A DNA stretch of 64,000 bases from Perognathus longimembris pacificus (taxonomy: Eukaryota > Chordata > Mammalia > Rodentia > Heteromyidae): positions 58,549,708 through 58,613,707 of the forward strand of contig NC_063170.1 in NCBI RefSeq assembly GCF_023159225.1. Direction: 5' to 3'. Position numbers and translations under genes: made by a program. Positions 11,230 to 25,623 of the stretch are shown here, in pieces. The first letter of the stretch is position 1, and each line of letters opens with the position of its first letter. The notes under the pieces are model-generated. The model was not told the origin of the DNA. It was given only the letters and a program-made list of their open reading frames with translations, and made no database searches.

Positions 11230-11470
11230 TCTTATTTATTTGACAAAACATGTATTGCACTGACTCTGAGCCAATATTGTTTCTAGATGTTGCTATGTGA
11301 CTAAGTCTTCAGAATATCCTTGTAATATAGAGAGTACCTGTTTTCTTGATGCTACATGGAGGCATAGATAATATCATTTACCTGAGATCCCATGGCTGGA
11401 CATGGTTGCTTGGGGGACAGTCCCCACCCAAAGGCAGAGCTCCAGAGCTCCACTCTCATTAAGTTGCTAC
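11230..11470 (-). repeat. MIR-like and other ancient repeat relics
   Basis: 'gatgctacatggaggcatag' and 'tacctgagatcccatggctg' resemble the reverse-oriented MIR segment 'gaaactgaggcacagag ... aaggtcacacagct'. The preceding 'tttgacaaaacatgtattgc' resembles another old repeat. Boundaries are approximate. Confidence 0.4.
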
Positions 11471-12100
11471 CCTCAGAAGCTTCTTGGTTCCACTCACTGC
11501 TGAACAGCAAATCACATCAAGTCCTCATTGGCCAACAATATAGAGTCATGTAGAAAGACAGACCTCAATCTAATCGCCACAAAAATCAATGGAGTAATTA
11601 CAAAATATTACATAAAAGCTCATACAACTAAGATAAAAAAAGGTAGAAAGTGTATGTTAAGTGTGCAAGTACTTAAGGAACAGAACATGTATGTTAGTCA
11701 ATAATAAGGTGTCGCTTTAGTAAAATAGGTCATTTCTCTTCTGGGTGGCAACCATAGTGTGGAATGGAGGATAACTAACTGAAGACCACAGAAGGAAAAA
11801 TAGCTCTCCTCCCCTCCAATTACAGCCCACAGCCAATTGTTCACTCTTTGTTTTCAGTAAGAGGCAACATGAGTCCACCCACATAAGAACTCAACATAGG
11901 AACTCATTTCTTTCTTGGAGAAGAATCAACTTTTTTTTTTTTAGTTTAGCAGAAGCTTATTTCACTAGAGGTTGTTCTGCCATTATATCCCCCAAGTATG
12001 TAGCCTTATAACTTCCTATTTCCCTCTTTGGGTATGGACAAGTTAAAATCATAGCATAAGGAACAATTGCAGCTTTACATTTTATTAATGTTTGTAGTAC
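11471..12100. other. unique sequence, no gene seen
   Basis: Single-copy sequence with a T-run at 11,930-11,942. No coding or RNA-gene signature is seen. Confidence 0.5.
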
Positions 12101-12101
12101 A

Positions 12102-12108
12102 GGTTTAT

Positions 12109-12150
<42 letters not shown>

Positions 12151-12236
12151 TATTAGAGATTAAACTCAAGGCCTCATGCAAGTGAGGCAAGCACTCTACT
12201 GCTTGAACCATATCCCCAGCCCCAAGTTTGTAAGTT
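12102..12236 (-). mobile_element. ID SINE with (CA)n tail
   Basis: The plus strand reads (TG)n at 12,112-12,147, then 'gagattaaactcaaggcctc' and 'gcactctactgcttgaacca', ending 'tatccccagcccc'. That is a reverse-oriented ID monomer whose 3' tail is now a 36-bp CA/TG microsatellite. Confidence 0.85.
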
Positions 12237-12239
12237 GTG

Positions 12240-12764
12240 ATGATGTAGACAGGAGCATTTTATTTTAACTTTGCTCTTTTAACAGAGAAAGAAAGATGTC
12301 TTTAATTGGGAACCAGGTCTTGTGTGGGTAGGACAGTGTGAACTGTATAATCTAGATCTCATTTTGTTTTTTTAGTTTCTATTTGGGTATGACTTTTTTA
12401 TCTAGACACATTTGCACTAATCTGTGTGAAATTATTCATGACGAATCTCCTCTTGAGGTAGATTGACCTTCATCTTGTAGAATCAAGTTGTCTTGTTCAG
12501 CTCTGCTCACTGTGGTCATGGGGCCTTGCCCAAACTCCTGTCTGGAGAATAAACTCTGCTCAGCTGAGGGAAGCCGGGATGACATCTCAAATCTTGGAAG
12601 AATTTAATACCCAAGTGCATCAAAGGGGCTTTTCAGTATCATCTGTAGTGCTGGTTTGGTGGCGATAAAATGATATTTATCAAAATGATCTCCAAGAAAT
12701 GGAGTTTTGTTTTGTTCCCTTTTGTCACTGTTTTTGATTTCTGTACTTATTGTCTAGTATGTAC
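12240..12764. other. unique sequence, no gene seen
   Basis: Single-copy. 'ggagaataaactctgctcag' at about 12,544 looks LTR-polyA-like, but nothing else supports an LTR. Confidence 0.45.
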
Positions 12765-13022
12765 ATTTATCTGTTTAGGGGAGGGTAAGGGAGAACACAG
12801 AAATGGTGAGACAAAGGGTGAACTAATGCAGCACTGATACTAAGTTGAAAATACAACTTGTAGGAGAGAAGAGTCCGGAGGGAGGATCTGGGAGAAAACA
12901 AAATGAGAGAAGAGGTAACACTGTACAAAAAGAAATGTACCCACTACCTGACATATAACTGTAACTCCTCTGTACTATCACCTTTATAATAAAAATAAAT
13001 TAACAGAAGAAAATTAAAAAGA
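12765..13022 (+). mobile_element. L1 3'-UTR, 5'-truncated
   Basis: Plus-oriented L1 tail with 'gtacaaaaagaaatgtaccc', then 'taactgtaactcctctgtac' and 'tcacctttataataaaaata', ending in an A-rich stretch. The same 3' end recurs at 54.4 kb (plus) and, reversed, at 3.3, 9.6 and 30.9 kb. Confidence 0.85.
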
Positions 13023-13424
13023 CAACTAGTGCATCAAAACAGTGGCTGCCATAGTGACTGGATGGATGTTAATGTTTGGGGAAGAACTATGAGCACTGCA
13101 GGTGCATCCAATAAGCATCTCAAGATGGCACCTGAGTTACTCCTAGCCTGGTAAAGCTGTGTGTATTCATTTGCTAGTGGGAAGCTGACTCTTCTCGGTT
13201 CTGCTTCTCCAGAGTTCCGAAGTGTTCTTTCCTCATCATAACAGAAGACACCCTTTAGAGATCATCTAGCTCTCAGCAAATGCCCTTAATGGCCATCTTA
13301 CCTCCTGCAGGACTCCTTTTCCATGAGGATAAATTCCCTCAATCCCTTAGACAATAAAGAAAATGTGGACTTTCATTACTATAACTAATACCTGAGGCAA
13401 AAAAAAATTATGAAAGTACCAACT

Positions 13425-13673
13425 TTATCAGGAACCAGTGGTTCAAGCCTGTCATTCTAGCAATTTAGGAGGCAGAGATTGGAGGATTGTGGTTTGAAGC
13501 CAGCTTGGGCAGGAAAGTTCATAAGACTCTTCTCTCCAATGAAGCACCCAAGAAGCTAGATGTCAAACTGTGGCTCAAATAGGAGAGCACTTTCCTTGAA
13601 CAAAAATACTCAGAGACAGTGCCCAGGCCCTGAGTTCAAGCCCCAGGACTGACATTCACACAGAGAGAGAGAA

Positions 13674-13706
<33 letters not shown>

Positions 13707-13732
13707 CAGAGACAGAGACAGAGACAGAGAGA
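13425..13732 (+). mobile_element. 7SL-Geo SINE with (GA)n(GAGACA)n tail
   Basis: Head 'caagcctgtcattctagcaa', middle 'gccagcttgggcaggaaagt', right module 'gacagtgcccaggccctgag' then 'ttcaagccccaggactgaca'. The tail is (GA)n at 13,661-13,687 followed by (GAGACA)n to 13,730. Confidence 0.9.
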
Positions 13733-15704
13733 AGGTTTATTGGAACTCACAAATAGTAGTTGTTGCCCTGTTGATTTGGGCCTGTGATACTGTATCACGA
13801 CACCACAACCTGACAAGAGTATGTAACAGAACAAAGCTATTCATCTGATGGTTGGTCAGCAAAAGAAAGGAAATGGGTGGGGCTAGCCTCCCATGCCCTC
13901 ATTGTCCTCAAGATGGTCATCTAGGCCCTACCTCTTAAGTGTTCCACCACCTCCCAATAGTGCCACAGATTTGGGATGAAACCTTCAATACACAAATCTT
14001 CTATTCCAAGTCTAAACTACAGCATCAGAGCCAATAGGTCATGTGCTATGGGAAAGAATAATCCATGGGTTTCTGGCTATCTTCGGGTTCCTTGATCTAG
14101 TCCTTTCTGAGATACACCATGGATTCTTGATCAAAAACCCCTGAGCCGCTACATCTTTGTCATGCATTTTTCTTTCTTTCTATTCTTCTGATTGATTGGT
14201 TTGCTTAAGCCAAGCCTAGGTGCTCTTATTTGCAACTAAAGTCTCATCTGACACAGTGGCTTTAATACTGCAATGAGCACCATCACTTTGGTGGCTGCTG
14301 ACCACCTGGCTTTAAAATGAACTGCCTCCACCATCAAGCCTACATGCCTAGCTCTAGACCTGCATGCAAATCACCTGGCTCTCATATTAAAACAACAAAG
14401 ATACTGGCTGTAAAAAAAAATAAAATAGGAAAAACAAAAAGTAGTTTTAGTGAAAAAAATGTAGCAGGCATTTCCTAGGAATAGCTCTGACCCAAACCCA
14501 GCCAGAGCAGATTCCACCGGAGAGATATAAAGAGAAATCACACCCTGACTGCTATAATTAAACTAAACTAGATTTTAGAGGAAATTCTTCTTTGTGAGAA
14601 CCAGAGTCTATAGAGTAATTCAGTCTTCTGAAGCACTTAGGAAAACACTTATTGAATTTGTGGTTTACAGGCTAAAATCTTTTTTGAAACAAACTGATCA
14701 ATATAAAAATAAAGCATAAGAAATTCTTCTGACCAGGGCTGAAATATTGCTGATGTGATGGCTATAGATTCAGTAGTATTAAATGTTTTCTGTCGAGTTG
14801 AGGCTTTACCCAACACATCTTAAATAATCATCAAATTCAACACAGCCTTTGTCATTATGCTTTTGTATTAATACTCTTGTATGTTAATAGTCCCTTTATC
14901 CATATTTTATCTCCTACTCTATGTCTGATTGTACTATTTATATCCAGGAATGGGAGTCCCTGATAACTTTAAGAGGATTAATATAAAGGAAATGGGCTTT
15001 ATTAGTTTAGATTTGTTTTATTAGCATTCTACCGTTTGATTAGAATGAGAAAGTCCGGGAGAGTTTTGTTTGCCAAGCAGAAGTAAAAACAACATAAAAT
15101 GAAATAAACCGAACCTTCATGTATTATTGATAGAACACAAAGACATATTCCACAGCATTATTGTAAGGACAAAGGTCCTTGTATGTGACAGAGAAGAGCA
15201 AAGACATTTCTAATTTATTTTTCCAGACTGCTTTTAGTTCCTTCACCGACATTTTTAGTTAAGTGAAGGACATATTTTCTTTAAAGGGAATTTAGAGGGG
15301 AAAATACCAAAATATTCCAGGCAACTATATTGAAATATTTACCATTTGTTGATCTGGGACATAAAGTGAATGACAGATTTCAGCATAATATTTGCAGAGG
15401 GAAAAAGAGAATTTTCTATGAGCATCTAGAATGTTGCTTTTGCTTGGATTTGTTTTTTTTTAAAAATCTGAAGAACATGAAAGCTAATCTGAAGTAGGGA
15501 ATAATTCCTCTGAGAACTTAACTACCTACCATCTACAGAACTATTCAGGTGATTAGTAGTAAAGAAATAAGTTTTCTGATGAATGTATGATTGGTTTTTA
15601 TCCAATTTTTTATTTGCAAAAAGGCATTGAGCTGTTTTGTAGAATGGCTAACAAAATAGGTGTGGTCCTGAACATCATTACAATGTATGTGTACTTACAT
15701 ATGT
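13733..15704. other. repeat-poor block, possible conserved noncoding sequence
   Basis: Nearly 2 kb without recognised interspersed repeats or exons. 14,440-15,480 has the balanced, AT-leaning, word-rich texture common in conserved noncoding DNA. Conservation cannot be judged from one sequence. Confidence 0.35.
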
Positions 15705-15950
15705 GTCTGCCTTTTCTCCCCTTCCCCCCTCAGTTGTGGGGCTTAAACTTGGTGCCTGGACACTGTCTCTGACCTTTTCTGTTCAAGACTAGTGCTCTAT
15801 CACTTTGAGCCACAACACCACTTCTGCTTTTCTGGTGGTTAATTGGAGGTAAGCGTCTCATGGACTTTCCTGCCCAGGCTAGCCTCAGATCTCACCCTCC
15901 TGAGTAGTTAGATTGCAGGCATGAGCCACCAGCACCTACCTGTGTCTGTT
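15705..15950 (-). mobile_element. 7SL-Geo composite SINE
   Basis: Plus strand: 'ggggcttaaacttggtgcct', 'tgctctatcactttgagcca', 'ggactttcctgcccaggcta' and 'aggcatgagccaccagcacc'. This is the full reverse order of right module then 7SL-like head. Confidence 0.9.
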
Positions 15951-18160
15951 TACCTTTCTTCTACCATCATCTTCTCTTTCAATCTTCATAGGTTCGTAAG
16001 TCCCCTAGTTGGTTATAGATTTGAGGATGATCTCTATAACACTTACTTTGAATAAAGCTCTATAATTAGTAGAAATTGGAAAGCCCAAAATATGGGGGAG
16101 CGAAAGCACTCGAAAACAGTACTATTATCTAGTAACAATTACTAACAAGTTTCTCTATGCTTGGAATTAAAAATTCACCTTGAACTTGCCAACATCTTAC
16201 ATTTGGACCCATATCTTCAAGTGTGGTCTGGAAGATATTATTAACAAGAGATTATTACATTCTCCAATATAAGCAGTAATTATGTTAATTCTGCTCAAGT
16301 ACTTTAAATTCACAACACATTATTTGGGGCTTGTTTAATAGAGGGCCAGATAAAATTCTAAGTTTAAAAAAATATATGAGCAAATATTAATTTTAATAGC
16401 CTTTATTTTGTGCTTAACTCATCGAGGGAGGGTATTATCTTAAGAAAGTCATATTTATGTATTATTTTTGGATTATAAATTGATTTTATCTTGTTGACTT
16501 CCTCTATCAGTAGTCTACAATTTTACCTCCATCACTGCAAATACTATCCTTTGAATTTTGTATGCTTCACAAATTGGAAGAGAGCCTCAAGCCAATCAGC
16601 AAGCGCCAATCTATTAAGCCTCAAAGAGGAAATATTGTCTTGGTGCTTATATCTCTTTCAGAGCCATGAACTTGAAATTTGGTTGATGACTTTATTCTAG
16701 ACCATTTGGAGCCCATTGACCACTTTTCTGGATGTGAGGCAAAGCCTTTCTCTCTCTATTAGATGGAATAGCTCCCACACCATTCATTGACAAGGCTATC
16801 TTACCAGGGCCTTCAAGGGGAAATACTGCAATTACTACCAATATGCTTTTTTATTCCAATTACTTATTGAATTTACTTGCAGAATATTTGTCTTACTCCT
16901 TGTCTTAATATCCCCCTCCTCTCTTTATAATTGTTAGGATTTATGGAATCAGAAGTACTTCTGAGAAGACATTCATTCTACAAGCGTAGTAGCTAGGACT
17001 CTGTATAAAGGGTCGTGCTTATGTTTTCCTATGTAACAGTGGCGGGATACAAAATTAAGTAGTTAGCTATATCAATTGCCCACTGTTCTTTTTTTCTCAC
17101 TATTATGGCTTTTTGCATAAATTGGGCTTCTGTAGTAAAAGTTCTAGCTAAGCTTTATGGTCTTCCATGAGATCAAAATTAATTATTTCTCTCATTGTCC
17201 AGACTCTTTTGAACCATAAAGCCTCAGGTCACTTTCCCCTTTCACAGGGAGGGGAGAGCAACTCACAGCCAAAAGTTTAATGTCAGCAGGTACTTTGATT
17301 CAGAGCTGCAATAGGACACTGGACAGATATCAAAGATAAATGGCCTTGTCTCCCTTATGGTCTTAGGGCAAGAAGTCAGTATTTTACTATTAAATACAAT
17401 TGTTAGCTTTAAAGCTCATGTAGGTGCTCTTTGTTCTAATTTTTATGTGAGGTTTGTTTTTTTTTTCATGAATGGGTATTGAGTTTATCACGTATCTTAA
17501 TATGGTGAGTTACATTGATTCTTCCAATATTTGCTCTGTATTTTTTTAACCACTATCCACTTACTAAGATGCCATTCTCTGAAAAAGAGGATGTTCTTCA
17601 GCCTGCATCACTGATGGAAGGCCACAATCCTCTTCGAGGATGGGATTTCTCTCAGATGAGGTACAGCTTTACTTTGCCACTCAGAACCAGAATAACCGCC
17701 CCTTGCCATGTGTATTCACATGTCTCCCAAACTGGCTTTACATGTTGATTTGAGGAAATTAGAATCATTTCGCTCTCAAGCCCTTACTCAAAATTAACAG
17801 CCATCATTCAAATTGTGTCTTCTGCTTGGAGTTCTCTTCTGAATTCCACAGCTGCATCCAGCTGCATCCAACCTTGATGTCCATTTCTTCAAGCTCCAAC
17901 GCAGCTGTCTCTCTACCTTAACCCAAGACACTGTCTTTCTTATCTGCACCCAACATACCTATATCTCATCTAATGGTCCCTTGGGCAGAGTTGTGAGAAA
18001 TACTGTTGTTTTTTTTTTAAGTTGAACAAGACATCCACTGGAAGAATCTTGAACAGTTCCTTTACTCTTCATCCCATTTATAGTGGTATATCTCCCTACA
18101 AAAGAAATGGATGTTGTATGTATTTAGATTTATCATGGATTTTATTGACATAACGGATGC
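15951..18160. other. unique sequence, no gene seen
   Basis: A 2.2-kb single-copy stretch. It includes a short direct repeat 'cagctgcatc' near 17,850-17,868. Frames at 16,491 and 17,515 (69 and 77 codons) are unrecognised and lack splice or promoter support. Confidence 0.5.
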
Positions 18161-18164
18161 ACAA

Positions 18165-18297
18165 GTTTGGAGTATAACTCAATCATAAAGTATTTCCGTA
18201 GCATGTGTGACAGCCTAGATTCCATCCCTACCACTGTTACACATATACATACATACATATATACATACATACATACATACATTCATACATACATCAC
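18165..18297 (+). mobile_element. degenerate ID SINE with (ATAC)n tail
   Basis: 'gtttggagtataactcaatc' to 'gacagcctagattccatccc' keeps the ID layout with worn A- and B-boxes. It is followed by ATAC repeats at 18,240-18,293. Confidence 0.6.
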
Positions 18298-19465
18298 ATT
18301 TATAATGAATAATAAAATATGCAATGCTCTATTATTTACAATTTCTTCTCAGAGAATGCTTTAATTGTCTGCAAAACTCCTAGATGTGTAATTAAGCTAT
18401 GGTTACAAATGAATGGATTCATTTCTGATATGTATGTTGATTGATTATTTCCTTTACATTAATGAGTCAGAAAAGAATATAACTACACAAATGTATATTA
18501 AAATATCATTGTTTTGTCAAAGAGCTGGGTGACTAGCTGAATCAAATAATTGTTTTCACATATCAGGACAATATTTGCTTGATTGTGTGTGATGGTAACA
18601 ATGAAATATGTGCAGAAATGACATACTTGTAAATGTAATATGAGTTATTAACATTTTTTCCATCACTCAAGTCAACAAAATCAACAATACAATAAATCAA
18701 GCGATGATTTATAGTGTCTGACAATTACCAAGAAATAAATACTACCATAGCTGATTTCAACCTACCAATAAGACACAAATGAATAAAAGTAAGAAAAACC
18801 CACACAAAAATGTCCTACTGTATAGTATTTTACCTAGAAATACAATAGCTATAAATGTCCTCAGGAGCACCTATAATAAAAATAGATGAAGTAAAGTAAT
18901 TATGAAGTAACGACTTTTATGTATCTATTGCCTGTATTTTCATGTTATTTAATTTTTAAGTTTATATAATTTAATTTTTCACAATGTCTGTGTTTACCAA
19001 CCAACACGAATTTGATGAATATTTAACAATCAGAAAGCCATTGTAAGCCAGCCCCACACATTCTTGTGAGGATTTGGTACAGAGCCTGAGGGTTCCACCT
19101 TTAACCAACACCCTAAGAACTAGTTTACTTTTCTCCACTTTTTCCACCCATTCCCTGGGTTAAACTTCAATTAATTACTTTTCCCCCCATACAGACTCAA
19201 GGATAGACTAGTGTTTGGCACCTAGAAAAAAATCCAAATATTTGCTGAATGAAAGCATGGAGAAATGAATCAATGAATGAATGACGTATGAATTGGAACA
19301 CTCCCCTACTGTTTAATTCAAGTTCTCTAGCATGATTGATATTCTGTGCATTTTTTTCTTGAATATATAGATGGTCAAATGGATATATGATGGTTGAATG
19401 AAACCCCCCCCCAACAAAATGAATAATGTTTTCTTATATTCCCGGTAGTATATTCCCATGATGTA
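18298..19465. other. unique AT-rich sequence, no gene seen
   Basis: Single-copy stretch with a short GAAT run near 19,265-19,283. No coding or regulatory call can be supported. Confidence 0.5.
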
Positions 19466-19469
19466 ACAT

Positions 19470-19815
19470 GGCTTTTTCCCCCTTGATATTGGGAATTGAA
19501 CTGATGGCCTCAGACTTACTAGGCAGTTGCTCTACCACTGAGACATGTCTCCAGCTCTTTTTTGTTTCAAGCATTCTGCCACTTGAGTTCTTCCACCAAG
19601 TCCTTTCACTTTTCATTTGCCGTTCAAATAGAATGTTGCTTTTGTTGAGGCTGGACCTCAGCCTTGGCCAGCAACCTTCCTGCTTCTGCCTCCAAAGTTT
19701 TTGGAGATAGAGTGTTGGCAACTTTACCCTGGACTTGCCTCAAACTGCAGTCCTCCTATCTCTATCTACCTCCCAAGTTACTGGGATTACAGGTAGCCAC
19801 CACGCCCAGCCCAGC
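19470..19815 (-). mobile_element. older composite SINE
   Basis: Plus strand: a tRNA-like unit in reverse ('gggaattgaactgatggcct', 'gctctaccactgagacatgt'), then a degenerate middle, then a reversed B1-like unit ('actgggattacaggtagcca'). It matches the older composite type at 6 kb in reverse. Confidence 0.7.
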
Positions 19816-19821
19816 ATTCTA

Positions 19822-19823
<2 letters not shown>

Positions 19824-19912
<89 letters not shown>
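19824..19912. repeat. compound microsatellite (TG)n(AG)n
   Basis: A pure TG run to about 19,869 followed by a pure AG run to 19,912. The locus abuts the head, not the tail, of the neighbouring SINE, so it is an exception to the SINE-tail pattern. Confidence 0.97.
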
Positions 19913-19917
<5 letters not shown>

Positions 19918-20973
19918 ATATATAAACAACTATATGGATGGATGGATGAATGAGTATGTGAAAAAAATGAGTAAGTGAATGAAAGATGAATGAGAGAATC
20001 CTCTTTAGTAATCAGAAGACCTTCCATCCTTTGAGAAAGCTGTCTCTGAGTGGGTCAGTTGATCAGCCCATTAGTTCTCTACTTGGTTTGCTGCCCTGGC
20101 TATATTTTGAAGAACATTTTTATTAGCTTTGGAGTCACTTGCAAGATTCTCTTGAATGCACTCTTGGCTGGCCTGCATTCTTGTTCACACCTGACCTGCC
20201 ATCGTTTGTGGATCTCCCTGGTTTTCTTATTTGGGCCGTATTTCCAAATGTCCCTTTGATCTCTGGCACATACTTTTGCTGGCTTCCAATAAGGTGTTTT
20301 TAAACAGTCTCCAGATTTCCTGTGGCTTATTGACTTTTTAAATTATTCCTTTCATTTGTTTTCCCTTCCCAGTGCCTACACTTGTTCTTGAGTTCTCTTT
20401 ATAACATTGAGTGACCACACGATATATAAATTTTCTCTTCCAGCCCAGAATAGCTTCAGTGTTCTGATGACTCTGAGATAGTTTTTTCTTCCAAGTCTTG
20501 TCTGCCAGTCAATCAAAAGCAACTCTAAAATATTGTCCTCTATTAATAATTCTAAAAAGCATTTTTGTAAGAAACGATTATTCGTCTTATCCCCAAAGAC
20601 TGCATTTACATCTCTAATGTGTAAGGTGAGCTGTGAATAAATGAATCTCTCGCACAGGATAGAGTTTGCTGTGTATATGTGCTATAGAATGTGTGTGTGT
20701 GTAAAAAACAGGTTCTTCTAAAAGCCATCACCTTCTCTTCGAACCATCTCCATCAGTCTTCTATGGAACCCAAAATGTTTTCAAATAGAACTCACCAAGG
20801 GCAAAATACTAGCTTGTTTCTCATTTCTTTTTTTTTTTATGTTTTCATAACGAAGCCATATCCAGTAAAAGAATCTGACAACCAGAAGAATTAAAAGAAA
20901 TAATCTGACCTAATGAAAACTCAGCTTTTATGTTTTGTGGTTATTCTTGTTTGTTTGTGTTTCTTTTTTAACC
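19913..20973. other. unique sequence, no gene seen
   Basis: Single-copy. A 69-codon frame at 20,050-20,259 is unrecognised and not framed by splice sites. Confidence 0.5.
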
Positions 20974-21204
20974 TTTTTTTTTTTATCATGGCGCTTGAAC
21001 TCAGGGCATGAATGCTAATCCATGAGCTTTTGTGCTCTAGGCTAGCACTTTACCACTTGAGCCACAGCTCCACTTCTGACTTGTTGTAGTTAGTTGGAGA
21101 TAAGAGCCTCACCACCTTTCCTGCCAGAGCTGGCTTTGAACTGCCATCCTCAGATCTCAGACTTCTAAGTAGCTAGGATTACAGGCACAAACCACAGGCA
21201 CCCA
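20974..21204 (-). mobile_element. 7SL-Geo composite SINE
   Basis: A T-run tail (20,974-20,984), then 'gcgcttgaactcagggcatg', 'tttaccacttgagccacagc', 'gctggctttgaactgccatc' and 'tagctaggattacaggcaca'. Complete, reverse orientation. Confidence 0.9.
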
Positions 21205-24253
<3,049 letters not shown>

Positions 24254-24509
24254 AAGAAAACCACAAAACTGGGACTGGGGATATGGCCTAGTGGCAAGAG
24301 CGCTTGCCTCGTATACATGAAGCCCTGGGCTCGATTCCCCAGCACCACGTATACAGAAAATGGCCAGAAGTGGCGCTGCGGCTCAAGTGGCAGAGTGCTA
24401 GCCTTGAGCAAAAAGAAGCCAGGGACAGTGCTCAGGCCTAGAGTCCAAGACCCAGGACTGGCAAAAAAAAAAAAAAGAAGAAGAAGAAGAAGAAAGAAAA
24501 CCACAAAAC
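24254..24509 (+). mobile_element. IDL-Geo dimeric SINE with 16-bp TSD
   Basis: The left monomer is ID-like ('gggatatggcctagtggcaa', 'gggctcgattccccagcacc'). A linker 'tatacagaaaatggccagaa' leads to the right Geo monomer ('gctcaagtggcagagtgcta', 'gacagtgctcaggcctagag'), then an A-run and GAA repeats. The target-site duplication 'aagaaaaccacaaaac' is exact at 24,254-24,269 and 24,494-24,509. Little divergence indicates a young insertion. Confidence 0.95.
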
Positions 24510-24788
24510 AAAACAAAAACATTTGGGGAAAAACTAGTCTGGACTAAGGAAATTAGTGTTGGAATGACAGCAAGCATGGTCACCTGGGAGGCTTTGGGAG
24601 TGCATTCAGCATTGAGACAATAACACAAACAACTGTGCAATTTTTAGCTAATGAGCTTTTTTTATATGTATAATTGTTTAACACCAAAGGGATAATATGC
24701 CTTTATCTATCATATAGCCAATGTTGAAAGCATCACCAATTACTAAGTAACTTGGGATAAAGGTTCCGAATGTATGTCTACTGGCTGA

Positions 24789-24821
24789 ACAGTAAGTGTT
24801 TCTTTCTTTCTTTCTTTCTTT

Positions 24822-24856
<35 letters not shown>

Positions 24857-25193
24857 TTTTCTTCCTCCCTCTGTCCCTCCCTCCCTCCATCCCTCCCCTC
24901 TCTCTCTCTCCCCTCTCTCTCTCTCTTTCTTCTCTCTCTTTCTTTCTTTCTTTTGAAGGGCATAGGGCTTGAACCTGGGGCCTGGGTGCTGTCCCTGTGC
25001 TTTTTTTCTCAAGGCTAGTGCTCTACCACTTTGAGCCACAACGCCATTTCTGGGTTTTTTGATGGTTCATTGGAGATAAGAGTCTCAGGGAATTCCCTAC
25101 CCAGGTTGGCCTTGAACCACAAACCTCCATTCTCAGCCTCCTTAGTAGCTAGGATTACAGGTGTGAGCTACCAGAGACGGGCAGTAAATGTTT
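24789..25193 (-). mobile_element. 7SL-Geo SINE with long pyrimidine tail and TSD
   Basis: Plus strand: a (TTTC)n(TTGC)n then CT-rich tail at 24,800-24,954, followed by 'agggcttgaacctggggcct' and 'tgctctaccactttgagcca', ending 'aggtgtgagctaccagagac'. Flanks 'cagtaagtgttt' (24,790-24,801) and 'cagtaaatgttt' (25,182-25,193) match at 11 of 12 positions. Confidence 0.92.
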
Positions 25194-25568
25194 TTTAACT
25201 TGGATATGCTACGTGATTAAGTTTGTCATCATTTTGATTGGACTTAGGCAGGACAAGGAGAGCACTCTTGCTTTCCCAGTAACCACTATAAGTCATTTCT
25301 GTCTCTCATAATTTGTTTGGGGCTCCATTGTATTCGGGAAGAAAAACCAGACTATTTGGCTAGAGATGAGGAAGAAGGCGGGACAGTATGATCTATGTGA
25401 TTCCATGAGTTGTGAGTGCTTTTCTTTTGGTAACAAATTCAAGATTTTTGCATTGGGCTTCCTAGATCGTTGATTCAACTATTCATGGACAAATCACTGA
25501 GTACAGGAAAGATGTCTACCCATCTGCAGAGTATAGATAACCAACCATTGCTCCATTTACCCTTTCAG
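25194..25568. other. unique sequence upstream of candidate exon
   Basis: Single-copy. It ends in a good branch and pyrimidine context, 'gataaccaac' then 'tgctccatttaccctttcag'. Confidence 0.4.
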
Positions 25569-25623
25569 GTTGGGGAACCCTGCATTGAGGAAGTCCTTGA
25601 GCTGCACAATGATCTGCTCCAAG
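25569..25623 (+). CDS. candidate internal exon, unknown product
   Basis: A 55-bp segment sits between a strong acceptor ('ccatttaccctttcag' ending at 25,568) and a near-ideal donor (CAAG then GTATGTAAGT from 25,624). Frame 1 reads VGEPCIEEVLELHNDLLQ plus one base. Frame 2 is also open and frame 3 stops. The length is 18 codons plus one base, so it would change phase. It lies in a 2.7-kb repeat-poor stretch (25,194-27,960). I do not recognise the peptide. It could be a small coding exon of a gene with large introns, a lncRNA exon or a chance pairing of splice sites. Confidence 0.3.

Noticed and set aside
12480..12620. Possible LTR end with 'ataaactctgctc'
   Set aside because: Only one short phrase fits; no terminal or flanking LTR structure is seen.
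18240..18297. CRISPR-like regular repeats
   Set aside because: Tetranucleotide microsatellite with no spacers, in a mammalian genome.
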